Assembly (NCBI RefSeq): GCF_907163105.1
Contig: NZ_OU015321.1
Coordinates: forward strand, 2,309,001-2,373,000
Origin: Cloacibacterium caeni
Lineage (GTDB): Bacteria; Bacteroidota; Bacteroidia; Flavobacteriales; Weeksellaceae
DNA length: 64,000 bases
Direction: 5' to 3'
How positions within the stretch are numbered: position 1 is the stretch's first letter; each line of letters begins with the position of its first letter. The notes beneath the pieces are model-generated. The model was not told the origin of the DNA. It searched no databases and saw only the letters and a program-made list of their open reading frames with translations. Of the stretch, positions 17,364 to 25,619 are shown in pieces. The translations under genes and the position numbers were made by a program.

Positions 17364-17485
17364 TTGGTAAAATTATTTTGTTAAAAATAAGAAATTTTTG
17401 GATTTCTTCAGCAGAAAAATTCGACAAATGTATAATTCAAAATGATTTAGAAAGCAGAGCAATTCTCTGGAGTTTCATACGGGTC

Positions 17486-17612
17486 AAAGTTGACTCAAGT
17501 TTTACGTTTGTTCGTGGTTTGTTCGTAATTTAGGGTACTTTTCCGAGGCTGATTCGAAGGAAACACGAACAAACCACGAGCAAACCCCAAGCAAAACTCC
17601 TATTTGACTGCT
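17486..17612. repeat. Intergenic inverted repeat with 21-bp arms
   Basis: Arms at 17506-17526 and 17565-17585 (GTTTGTTCGTGG... against the complement) pair at 20 of 21 positions; outer words AGTTGACTCAAGTTTT and AAAACTCCTATTTGACT extend the stem. Inside each arm the unit GTTTGTTCGTG is itself repeated. The loop holds TACTTTTCCGAGGCTGATTC. It lies between guaC and the restriction island. Confidence 0.7.
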
Positions 17613-17640
17613 AGAAAACTCAAAGGATTATCCATAAAAA

Positions 17641-17663
17641 AAAATCCGCTTTTTGCGGATTTT
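17641..17663 (-). terminator. Terminator of the restriction island operon
   Basis: Stem AAATCCGC/GCGGATTT with a T5 loop; on the minus strand it is followed by a run of T, which fits transcripts coming from the methylase gene that ends at 17797. Confidence 0.75.
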
Positions 17664-17796
17664 AGGGTTTATTTTTTTATTGTAGTCACGGATTAGAAAT
17701 CCGAGAGATCGGGTTGTGCAAAAGTTACCTTTTATCAATAGTGGCTGCTTAGTGTTTTTTGACTTTGTGCGCTTGGAAAAATACAAATGTGTAGGA

Positions 17797-19506
17797 TTAG
17801 TCTTTCACAGCAAAACGTATTTTGTAAAGATGTAATAATGATGCTTTAATTGCGTCATAATGTTCGGCTATCCCAAAAATTTCCAAAAGTACTTTTTCAA
17901 AATTTATTCTGTCTGCTTGTTCAATTTCTTGTTCTAATGGCAATCTGTTTCTTTGAGAAATTGGCTGAAAAGCGTCTGTAATTGCTTGTTTTTGTCCGTC
18001 AGATAAGGACTGAAAATCTAAAATTTTAAAATCCCGTTCAAATTTTGTTGCTCTTAAATCAAGTGCACCTAATCCTCTTCCAAAGCCAAAACTTTCTATA
18101 AAGAACATACTCAAAATACTATTCAACAAAGCAAGTAATAATACTCTATCTTCGGTTTGAAATTCAGCTTTTAAAGAAAGTCCAATCATTCTTTGGTCTA
18201 TGAATGAACGGTTGTTGAAAGTTGCTATAAACAGACTTTTGTCATAATTCACGTTTGCAACAAAATCCGCCATATTATCGGTTTTCATTTCATACCAAAA
18301 CATATTTGCTTTGTGTAATGATTGAGTAAGAGGAACGCCCGTTTCGTTGTTTTGATTTTCAAAACTTCTTATCCATTCCAACGCTCCTGTATGGTTGAGT
18401 TGTACTAATTCGTCTATACTTTTAGAACAGCAAAACGCTTCTGCATCGGCAGTACAATAAAGACCTGCTGTTCCTCTTAAATTTTTCAAAATAGGTTTGA
18501 TATATTCGGCTTCAATATTGTGTCCCAAAGCAGGATAAAATAAAGCGTTCCAACCTCGTCTTTCTCCACGAGTAAAATTAAACACCTGATTGCAGTCAAT
18601 TAGTTTTTCCGAAATATCTGAAAGCCAATTTAGGTTTGCAAAGTATCCACACCAAGGAATACCAATGGTTTCTAAATTGGTTATCTCGTTAGTTGAATAA
18701 TTTTGAATAGAAACAATATCATTTGTAGTTCCCAACAAGATATTTTCACTTAGTTGTTTGATGTCGGGAATTACATCAATACTTTCTTTTAAAGTACAAA
18801 ATGAAATTATTCTGTTTACATCAGATTCAGTGTTTGGATTTCGTTTTTTTGCTATCAAAAATGTAGTTACTACATCTGCATTATCAAACCATTTTCCTTT
18901 TCCTGAAATAACGACAGTTTCAATGTCATAGAATTTTTGAATTAACGCTAAAAAAATCTCCCCGTAATCAGTTCCCAACCAAGCGTTAGAAAGAATTAGC
19001 CCAATTTTTCCATTTTCTGAAAGCAGTTTATGCAAGTAAAACGGAATATAAGCGAAAATATCACTTTTACCACTTAATGTAATTGTAGTGTCTGCTTCTT
19101 TGTGAATGAAATTGTTTATTTCCGTGATATTTGGATTTAACACTTCAATTTCTTTACTCTTTATGAACGGCAAATTTGAAACAACATAATTCACAGTTGG
19201 AAACTGTTTAATAACATCATTGCCATTGTTTGGGTCTTTAAATGTAATGTCTTTGCCTATCTCTATATCAATTACATCTTCTCTGAAAATGTTTAATACT
19301 TTCCCAATATTGTTGGGCTTAGCCAAAGTCATTGTAGATAATTGAATAGGAAATGAATGTTTATCCGATGCCCAAATGCTGTTTATTGTAGCATCTTGAT
19401 TTATGTCATATTCTTCTTTGAGTGCGTATGCTTGGTTAATTATTGTTCCTGTACCACAACAAGGGTCAATTACAATTCCTACTTTGTCTTCTATTTGTAA
19501 TACCAT
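17797..19506 (-). CDS. Gamma-class N6-adenine DNA methyltransferase, N-terminally short
   Basis: SAM-binding motif I is DPCCGTGT (14-21) and the catalytic motif IV is SNLPF (110-114), an accepted variant of NPPF/Y, so this is an N6-adenine methylase with motif order I to IV. The C-terminal 300 residues look like a target-recognition region; FGRGLGALDLRATKFERD resembles the specificity part of Eco57I/TaqI-type proteins. At 569 residues it begins only 13 residues before motif I, whereas relatives carry a long N-terminal domain there, so a truncated or split gene is possible. Its ATG overlaps the end of the 100-residue frame by 16 nt. Last gene of the island. Confidence 0.85.
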   Translation of the reverse strand: MVLQIEDKVGIVIDPCCGTGTIINQAYALKEEYDINQDATINSIWASDKHSFPIQLSTMTLAKPNNIGKVLNIFREDVIDIEIGKDITFKDPNNGNDVIKQFPTVNYVVSNLPFIKSKEIEVLNPNITEINNFIHKEADTTITLSGKSDIFAYIPFYLHKLLSENGKIGLILSNAWLGTDYGEIFLALIQKFYDIETVVISGKGKWFDNADVVTTFLIAKKRNPNTESDVNRIISFCTLKESIDVIPDIKQLSENILLGTTNDIVSIQNYSTNEITNLETIGIPWCGYFANLNWLSDISEKLIDCNQVFNFTRGERRGWNALFYPALGHNIEAEYIKPILKNLRGTAGLYCTADAEAFCCSKSIDELVQLNHTGALEWIRSFENQNNETGVPLTQSLHKANMFWYEMKTDNMADFVANVNYDKSLFIATFNNRSFIDQRMIGLSLKAEFQTEDRVLLLALLNSILSMFFIESFGFGRGLGALDLRATKFERDFKILDFQSLSDGQKQAITDAFQPISQRNRLPLEQEIEQADRINFEKVLLEIFGIAEHYDAIKASLLHLYKIRFAVKD

Positions 19507-19793
19507 TCTAAAAAATCTTGATGAGCAGGATTTTCAGCATCTACGAATTCTTTCAAGGTTGATATAGCTTCAAGGTCAATGCAAGATTCTCGTTTCAAAC
19601 GTCCTTCATCAAAATTTGAAAACATAAAAACTATCTCACTCATTACAATCACATCTTGCCCAAGCTCATTTGCGGTAATAATGTCATAATTGCCCAAAAA
19701 GTCAAACAATTCACAATAGTTTCGACCATCCTGTCCATATTTGGCAAATTGAATACTTAAAGTTCCATCTTTATAACTAACTAAGTCTTTCAT
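19491..19793 (-). CDS. Unrecognised 100-residue protein of the restriction island
   Basis: I do not recognise a family. The protein is acidic, has no signal or membrane segment, and its middle (VIVMSEIVFMFSNFDEG) looks like a buried strand-helix unit. It starts 1 nt after the Mrr-like gene and overlaps the following methylase by 16 nt, so it is translated as part of the island. The overlap contains a run of six T; a one-base slip there would join it to the methylase into one protein of about 660 residues, so it may be the detached N-terminus of that enzyme or a separate small subunit. Confidence 0.6.
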   Translation of the reverse strand: MKDLVSYKDGTLSIQFAKYGQDGRNYCELFDFLGNYDIITANELGQDVIVMSEIVFMFSNFDEGRLKRESCIDLEAISTLKEFVDAENPAHQDFLEWYYK

Positions 19794-19794
19794 T

Positions 19795-20784
19795 TTATTT
19801 TTCTCTTAATCTATCTATTGGATAAGTTTTACCATCTTTTTCATCAATGAATTTCCAAAATTTCCAACCATTCACAGGCAATCCATTTTGAACCTTTGTT
19901 CCTGCTGCTGAAGGAGATTTAAAAACTTCATTATTGTATATCACTTTTGAAGGGGAAAAATAAATTGCATAATGTTCTTGTCCTTTGTATTTAGTGAAGA
20001 TTTCAATTCCTTCTTCATCAACTTCTACTTGTCCAGGAATATCTATAAGTCCATTTTCATCATCTATGTCATAGATAATGACTTCTTCGGCTGTAACGCC
20101 AATTCCATAATCACAAAGTATATCAACAAATTCTTTTCCGTTAATTAGCGAAATAGGTGCTTTATATGGGTCGTTTGCTTCTTCTATTGATGGTTTTGAA
20201 AAATCAGATGTTGTTATAAATAAACCTGTTTGGTGTGGCCTTAAACTACCTCTAAGTTCAGAAATACTAGCTCTTTGCACATTATTTCTCCATCTTTTTA
20301 CTTGAACACATACACTGTTTTTAATAGCTCCTGCAACAACAAGTTCGCCAGTTACATCTATTCCTCCATCTCCTGACTTGCTTGTAACTGTAATGTTTTC
20401 AAAGCCAAGATTCCTCAAAACTTCACCAACTAATTCTTCGAAACTAAATGGTGGCATTGCTAATAATGCTTCGAGTAATTGTCGTTTTACTTGATTATTC
20501 TTGTCTCGTATTTCAGCAAATATTCCTTTGGGTTCATTTTCCGATAATCCATATTGTCCTTTTCCGTATGTTATGAATTTTGATTCTTCTCCTTCTATTT
20601 TGCTTTTTCTTATATCCGCATTAATTGCAGATGAAATATTGCCAGAGATAATTAAATCATCACTTTCAATTAAACCAAGTTTAAAAGCCCTTTTTGCGAT
20701 AACCTTGTAATGAAGTGAACGAGCTTTATTTTCTTCTTTAAGAATTTTATAAGCAATATCTAAATATGTCAATGTATCTGCCAT
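19795..20784 (-). CDS. Mrr-like restriction endonuclease with HARE-HTH and RAMA domains
   Basis: A 329-residue modular nuclease. Residues 1-80 form a HARE-HTH (winged helix, YLDIAYKILKEE ... GKGQYGL). Residues about 112-200 are an Mrr_cat PD-(D/E)xK nuclease: FSFEELVGEVL, the metal Asp in SGDGGIDV (138-144) and QVKRW (161-165), with QxK in place of ExK as in other Mrr relatives. The C-terminal 75 residues, with YFSPSKVIYNNEVFKSPSAA and WKFWKF, are a RAMA domain, a module tied to modified-DNA recognition. The start ATG overlaps the methylase stop as TAATG. Likely the restriction part of a modification system or a modification-dependent enzyme. Confidence 0.88.
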   Translation of the reverse strand: MADTLTYLDIAYKILKEENKARSLHYKVIAKRAFKLGLIESDDLIISGNISSAINADIRKSKIEGEESKFITYGKGQYGLSENEPKGIFAEIRDKNNQVKRQLLEALLAMPPFSFEELVGEVLRNLGFENITVTSKSGDGGIDVTGELVVAGAIKNSVCVQVKRWRNNVQRASISELRGSLRPHQTGLFITTSDFSKPSIEEANDPYKAPISLINGKEFVDILCDYGIGVTAEEVIIYDIDDENGLIDIPGQVEVDEEGIEIFTKYKGQEHYAIYFSPSKVIYNNEVFKSPSAAGTKVQNGLPVNGWKFWKFIDEKDGKTYPIDRLREK

Positions 20785-21878
20785 TATGCTGCGGATTTAA
20801 TTGCGTTAGGGATAGAAGTGGAAAGCCCGCAGCGTAGCGAGGACTTGGAACGAATAACCCGACCCGATAGGGGAACGCCCAAATAAAAAAAATTGTCAAG
20901 AATTACATCACCAGGTTTGGTGTAAGTTTTTATTAAATATCTACCCAGTTCAATTGGCTTTTGTGTTGAGTGCAAAACAGGACCTTCAGATTCAGCTGTT
21001 TTTACATATACAAAATCGTCAACGGGTTGTTCTTCGTAACAAACAACATCATTCGGGTATCTCTCACCATTACTTTTAACGTGTCTCGGTTTGAAATCTC
21101 CATAACTACCTGTGTATTGGTCTTTTCTAATGCCTTTATCGTATGGTTCGCCTACTGTCATTTGAGGATTGTATGTTGGTTGTTTCTTGTAAAAAATACA
21201 GATGTCCTCATGTTTGCGTAGCGGTTGTTTTTTAGCATTTAAAAAGTTGGTTGATTTTGATTTTATCCAAGTAATTTTATACTTAAATAATTTCTCGTTG
21301 CTTAAAATCAATTTTGCAGTAAAAATTCCTTGGGAAGTCAAAACTATTGCACCATTATCTTTGATTATTCTCTCATATTCAGCCCAAAGTTTCTGTAAAT
21401 CAATTACAGAGTCCCATTTGTTTTGCGTTGTACCATAAGGTAAATCACAAAGTATCATATCTATGGATTTATTAGGAATTGATTGCATTACTTCCAAACA
21501 ATCACCTTGAACTACTTTGTTTACAAAGTCGTTAATTTTTCTTTTTTGTTTGTGTTCATTAAGGGATAATACAAAATCATTTGTTTGTCCGTTTGAACTT
21601 GTTCCGTATTTTATTTTATCTTCTGCTATCTGCATTGCTTGCAATGCAAAATCTTCGTCTTTTACTTCATAAAGAAGTTTGTCGCTAAGCCACTGAACGA
21701 TAATCTCATTTTTTTCAGTTTTATAATATTTGCAAAGTTGGTTTACTTGCTCTCTTGTAGGCAAGCGTTTACCATTTTCTATTCGACTAAGAACAGCTTT
21801 ACTTATCCCTGTCCTTTTGGTTATGTCTTCCAAAAGTAAGTTGCTTTCTTCTCTTATTTTTTTTAAAAGTAGTTCCAA
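20784..21878 (-). CDS. Xre-HTH / beta-class DNA methyltransferase with disrupted C-terminus
   Basis: Residues 5-60 are an Xre-type HTH (ISKAVLSRIENGKRLPTREQ), probably autoregulatory. From about 120 follows a beta-class methylase: QGDCLEVMQ, catalytic motif IV DLPYGTTQNKWD (145-156), then the target-recognition region and HSTQKPIELGRYLI. The SAM motif I (FxGxG), which should come next after PGDVILDN (to residue 329), is missing: the last 35 residues are translated from an intergenic repeat (20803-20880). The frame still ends in a TAATG overlap with the Mrr-like gene. Start is TTG 21878; no in-frame ATG fits. Probably inactive as a methylase but possibly still a DNA-binding repressor. Confidence 0.85.
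   Translation of the reverse strand: MELLLKKIREESNLLLEDITKRTGISKAVLSRIENGKRLPTREQVNQLCKYYKTEKNEIIVQWLSDKLLYEVKDEDFALQAMQIAEDKIKYGTSSNGQTNDFVLSLNEHKQKRKINDFVNKVVQGDCLEVMQSIPNKSIDMILCDLPYGTTQNKWDSVIDLQKLWAEYERIIKDNGAIVLTSQGIFTAKLILSNEKLFKYKITWIKSKSTNFLNAKKQPLRKHEDICIFYKKQPTYNPQMTVGEPYDKGIRKDQYTGSYGDFKPRHVKSNGERYPNDVVCYEEQPVDDFVYVKTAESEGPVLHSTQKPIELGRYLIKTYTKPGDVILDNFFYLGVPLSGRVIRSKSSLRCGLSTSIPNAIKSAA
20803..20880 (-). repeat. Intergenic 3'-end repeat element, copy B, inside a methylase gene
   Basis: On the minus strand it runs from GGGCGTTCCCC to CTATCCCTAACGC, with AACGC/GCGTT as inverted ends and the internal blocks GGGTTATTCGTTCC and CCACTTCTATCC. Similar elements normally follow genes (copies A, C, D in this window); this one is read through in frame by the methylase. 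Confidence 0.7.
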
Positions 21879-21898
21879 TTGTCTGCATAATTAATTAA

Positions 21899-21917
21899 TT
21901 TGCCAAATTTTGGCAAA
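21899..21917. promoter_or_regulatory. Perfect palindromic operator candidate upstream of the HTH-methylase
   Basis: TTTGCCAAATTTTGGCAAA: two 9-bp arms around one central T, 21 nt upstream of the TTG start. The position and the Xre domain of the first gene suggest autoregulation like that of restriction-system controller proteins (inference). Confidence 0.65.
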
Positions 21918-21986
21918 TTTAATCAATGATTTTCGATAGCCAAAGTTTAAGTATAATTTCTTTCTATTTTTTCGACCGATGATATT

Positions 21987-22760
21987 TCATATAGGAGTAT
22001 TCAAAACCTCTCCCAACTCCTGCAAATATTCGTGGGCAGTTAAATCAAATTTCACGGGAACTACAGAGATGTAACCATCGGCAAGTGCGTTTTCATCGGC
22101 ATCTTTTCCTTCGTCTTGGTTGTTAAAATAACCAGTGAGCCAATAGTATTTTTTGCCGTGAGGATTTACACGTTCGTCAAAGCTTTCTTCCCATTTTGCT
22201 TGGGCTTGTCTGCAAACTTTGATGCCTTTTATTTCTTCTTTTTTCAGTTTCGGGATGTTCACATTCAGCACAATTCCTTTTGGTAAAGGATTTTCTAAAA
22301 CTTTTTTCACAATATTCTGGATATAGTCTTTGCATTGTGAGAAATCTGCATCCCACGCAAAATCCAGCAGAGAAAATCCTATAGACTGTAAACCTTCTAC
22401 ACCTGCTTCTACTGCGGCAGACATGGTACCAGAATAAATGACATTAATCGAAGAATTGGCACCGTGATTAATTCCCGAAACCACTAAATCTGGTTTTCTG
22501 GTCAAGACTTTATCTAAAGCAAATTTTACGCAATCTACAGGAGTTCCGCTCAGTGAATAATCACGCTGAGGTCCTTCTAAATTGATTTCTTCGAAAGTAA
22601 GGGTAGAATTGATGGTAATGGCATGTCCTTTTCCAGATTGTGGAGAATTGGGTGCTACAACCACAACTTCGCCTATTTCGTTCATAAAGTTTACCAGATT
22701 TCTAATTCCTGGTGCGGTAATTCCGTCATCATTGGTAACTAATATCAAAGGTTTTTTCAT
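21987..22760 (-). CDS. surE: 5'/3'-nucleotidase SurE
   Basis: Metal-dependent phosphatase that removes 5' or 3' phosphates from nucleotides and helps survival in stationary phase. The 257 residues contain the metal site LVTNDDGITAPGI (7-19), VVVAPNSPQSGKGHAI, SGTPVDCVKFAL and the VVSGINHGANSS loop. Length is typical. It is transcribed alone on the minus strand, next to the restriction island but codirectional with it and with an ordinary core-gene look. Confidence 0.96.
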   Translation of the reverse strand: MKKPLILVTNDDGITAPGIRNLVNFMNEIGEVVVVAPNSPQSGKGHAITINSTLTFEEINLEGPQRDYSLSGTPVDCVKFALDKVLTRKPDLVVSGINHGANSSINVIYSGTMSAAVEAGVEGLQSIGFSLLDFAWDADFSQCKDYIQNIVKKVLENPLPKGIVLNVNIPKLKKEEIKGIKVCRQAQAKWEESFDERVNPHGKKYYWLTGYFNNQDEGKDADENALADGYISVVPVKFDLTAHEYLQELGEVLNTPI

Positions 22761-23174
22761 TCTAAAAATTATTTTTATTGATTTTTGTAGTTTCGCAAAC
22801 TTTTTTGGGGATTGATTATCAATTTAATTAGTGCGATTTTCTTCTTAAAATTAGATTTCAGACAAAATTAATTTATTAAAAACAGATTTTTACTATAAAA
22901 TGGTAAGATTATTGCTTTTTTAATCCGATTAATTTTTTCGTAATTTTTGAAGAATATTTTGTTTGTCATACAAAACACAGGCCTAATTGTTTTCTGAAGT
23001 GCGAAAACACAGTTTTCAGAATAAAAACGAAAGTTTTTTCGTTTAATGATTGTATTTATAAATTTTAAATATAATGAATAATGAAATTTTGGTTACAAAA
23101 ATAAATCAAAATTAATATTAATTTGCGCCCTTGTTTATTAACAAAAATTGAAAGGATATTTAATACCGAAGAAT
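22761..23174. other. Divergent intergenic region between surE and the DUF5686 gene
   Basis: 414 nt, very AT-rich. It holds two hairpins close together near 22990-23046: TTCTGAA...TTCAGAA, and AAACGAAA...TTTCGTTT. They could belong to a leader or a small RNA, but there is no convincing promoter, T run or conserved core, so I call no RNA gene. Nothing else is recognised. Confidence 0.4.
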
Positions 23175-25454
23175 ATGAACTATTTTAAACTACTTTTAGT
23201 CTTTACTTTTCTTATACCAATTGTAGCTTTTTCTCAGATTAAAGAGAAAAATATTGATGCAGTAGTTATAAAATCTTCAAAAAAGAAATTGAAGAAAAAA
23301 GACAATCCTGCATACGAAATCTTGCAACAAGTGTGGAAACACAAGAAAAACAATGGTCTTTCTCAGTTTCAAGACTATCAGTATAATGAGTACGAAAAAA
23401 TACAGGTAGATGTTATTAATTTAGACAGTACTTTTACGCAAAAGAAAATTTTCAACAAAGTAGATTTTATTTTTAAATATGCGGATACTGTTGATAATAA
23501 ATTGTCTTTACCTATTTATTTTAATGAAACGGTCTATAAAAATTGGGGTAAAAAAGAACCTGTAAAAAAAGAGAAAAAAGAAGTTTTAGCCAATAAAGCT
23601 TCAGGATTTTCTAGTAACGAAGTAGTCGCCAATACTGCTAAAAACCTTTATAAAGACATTAATATTTATGATAATATTCTGAATTTCTTTAACATAGGCT
23701 TTACAAGTCCTGTTGCGAAGGATGGTTTTATGAGTTATGATTATGAACTTTTATCAGACCAAAATTACAATAGTGTAGATTGTTATAGAATAAAATATAC
23801 TCCAAAAAGAAAAGATGTTTTGTCTATTTATGGGATGTTGTATATTTCTAAAGAAAATTATGCGGTTGTAAGAGCTACTTTGAAATCTAGCAAAAACCTA
23901 AACGTAAATTTTGTGAACAATTTTTATAATGAGTTGGATTTTGATAACCCAAATGATAGTATTTTCTTGCCAAAGAAAAATTATCAGGAAATACAAATGT
24001 CTATCTTAAGTAAAAAAGACAAGTCTAAAAGCTTGGTAATCAAAAAGAATACTACTTTTTCTGATTATTTATTCAATCAAAATTTAAAAGATGAGGTATT
24101 TGAACAGAAAACGGAATTTCTAAGCGATGAACAGTTGCAAAAAGACGAAAATTTTTGGGAAGAAAACAGAAAAACACCACTTTCTGAATCAGAAAAGAAC
24201 ATTTATGTAATGATGGATGAGCTTAATAATGTTCCGAAATTTAAAAGAGCTGTAAAGCTTTATGAAACGCTTGCATCTGGCTATTACAACGTTGGGAACG
24301 CTATTGATATTGGCGATTTGTATTCTACCATTGGTTTTAATGATGTTGAAGGCTTTAGGGTGAGGGTTGGCGCAAGAACCTTTTTTTCGCCAAATGATAT
24401 GTGGAGGGCTGCATTTTATACCGCCTACGGATTTAAAGACGGGCAGATAAAATACGGTTTCGAGGCCAGAAAAATGTTCAACCGAGATAATAGATTTACC
24501 ATAGGAATTGGCACCAGAAGAGATGTAATGCAATTAGGCGCGCAACTTACTACAGATGAGGGAATTATGACGCGTTCTTTTGCCTCTTCAGGAGTTCTTA
24601 ATTCAGGGAATAATTTTAATTTAAGTTCTGTAAATCAGACCAGTGCATTTGCAGCTATAGACCCTTTTAAAAATTTTACGGTAAGATTAGACGCAACATA
24701 TCAAACCATAAAATCTGCCAATCCGACTAAATTTTCGCTGGATTTTTATCAAAATAACCAACTTTTTTCAGAACTTAAAGATAGTAAACTAGCACTGAGC
24801 ATTACCGCAAGACCTGGCGCAAAATTCTCACAATATGGTGTAGATCGTTACGAACATAGTACTTTGGCGCCAACATTTGTTTTGAAATATACCAGAGGTT
24901 TAGAAGGCGTTTTCAATGCAGATTTTAATTACAATAAATTGCAGTTTTACTATTATCAGCCATTTTTATTGAAGAGTTTCGGAAGATTAATTCTGAATGT
25001 AGAAGCGGGTAAAAACTTCAATACGGTTCCTTTGGCTTTGCAAAATGTAATCCCAGGCAATCAATCTTACGGGCTTACGCCCAACACGTTTTCATTACTC
25101 AATTATTATGAATTTGTTACGGATGAGTACCTTAGTTTTCAGGCCGAACATCATTTTAATGGAAAATTACTTTCTTATATTCCCTTAATTAAAAAACTGA
25201 AATTGAGAGAAGTAGCATTTTACAGAACCGCAATCGGTAGTTTAAGCGATGCGTCTAAAAATATTAATTCTACCAATATCTTGCTTTCTGCGCCACATCA
25301 AAAACCTTATTACGAGTATGGCTTTGGGATTGAAAATATTGGTTTCGGGAACATCAGAATGCTGAGAATAGATTTCAATTGGAGAGGCAATTATTTAGAA
25401 AATCCAGGTGCACAAAAATTTGGGATTAAATTCGGATTACAGTATAATTATTAA
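23175..25454 (+). CDS. DUF5686-family outer-membrane protein
   Basis: A 759-residue exported protein. The frame opens with TTG at 23148, but ATG 23175 starts a clean signal peptide (MNYFKLLLVF ... VAFSQ). A Lys-rich stretch follows, then a periplasmic part (ILQQVWKHKKNNG ... YNEYEK) typical of DUF5686 proteins, and from about residue 400 repeated amphipathic strands (e.g. FRVRVGARTFFSP, YGFEARKMF) ending in KFGLQYNY, as in an outer-membrane barrel. Many relatives have a CarboxypepD_reg-like domain first; it is missing here. Role unknown; next to a periplasmic protease gene in the same direction, 165 nt away. Confidence 0.82.
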   Translation: MNYFKLLLVFTFLIPIVAFSQIKEKNIDAVVIKSSKKKLKKKDNPAYEILQQVWKHKKNNGLSQFQDYQYNEYEKIQVDVINLDSTFTQKKIFNKVDFIFKYADTVDNKLSLPIYFNETVYKNWGKKEPVKKEKKEVLANKASGFSSNEVVANTAKNLYKDINIYDNILNFFNIGFTSPVAKDGFMSYDYELLSDQNYNSVDCYRIKYTPKRKDVLSIYGMLYISKENYAVVRATLKSSKNLNVNFVNNFYNELDFDNPNDSIFLPKKNYQEIQMSILSKKDKSKSLVIKKNTTFSDYLFNQNLKDEVFEQKTEFLSDEQLQKDENFWEENRKTPLSESEKNIYVMMDELNNVPKFKRAVKLYETLASGYYNVGNAIDIGDLYSTIGFNDVEGFRVRVGARTFFSPNDMWRAAFYTAYGFKDGQIKYGFEARKMFNRDNRFTIGIGTRRDVMQLGAQLTTDEGIMTRSFASSGVLNSGNNFNLSSVNQTSAFAAIDPFKNFTVRLDATYQTIKSANPTKFSLDFYQNNQLFSELKDSKLALSITARPGAKFSQYGVDRYEHSTLAPTFVLKYTRGLEGVFNADFNYNKLQFYYYQPFLLKSFGRLILNVEAGKNFNTVPLALQNVIPGNQSYGLTPNTFSLLNYYEFVTDEYLSFQAEHHFNGKLLSYIPLIKKLKLREVAFYRTAIGSLSDASKNINSTNILLSAPHQKPYYEYGFGIENIGFGNIRMLRIDFNWRGNYLENPGAQKFGIKFGLQYNY

Positions 25455-25619
25455 GAAAAATACATTCTTGTTTCTGTAAATTTTTAAAATCGAAGAAAAA
25501 AATCAAAAAAATATATCATATTTTTAAATAAGACATTAAATTTGAGCTTTATTTAAAAATGTATTCTGTAACAAAGCAATAGTTAACCCAACTTATTGTA
25601 AATAATTTTATTAAAAAAT

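Noticed and set aside
22985-23050. Small RNA gene between surE and the DUF5686 gene
   Set aside because: Two hairpins exist but there is no promoter, terminator T run or known family core.
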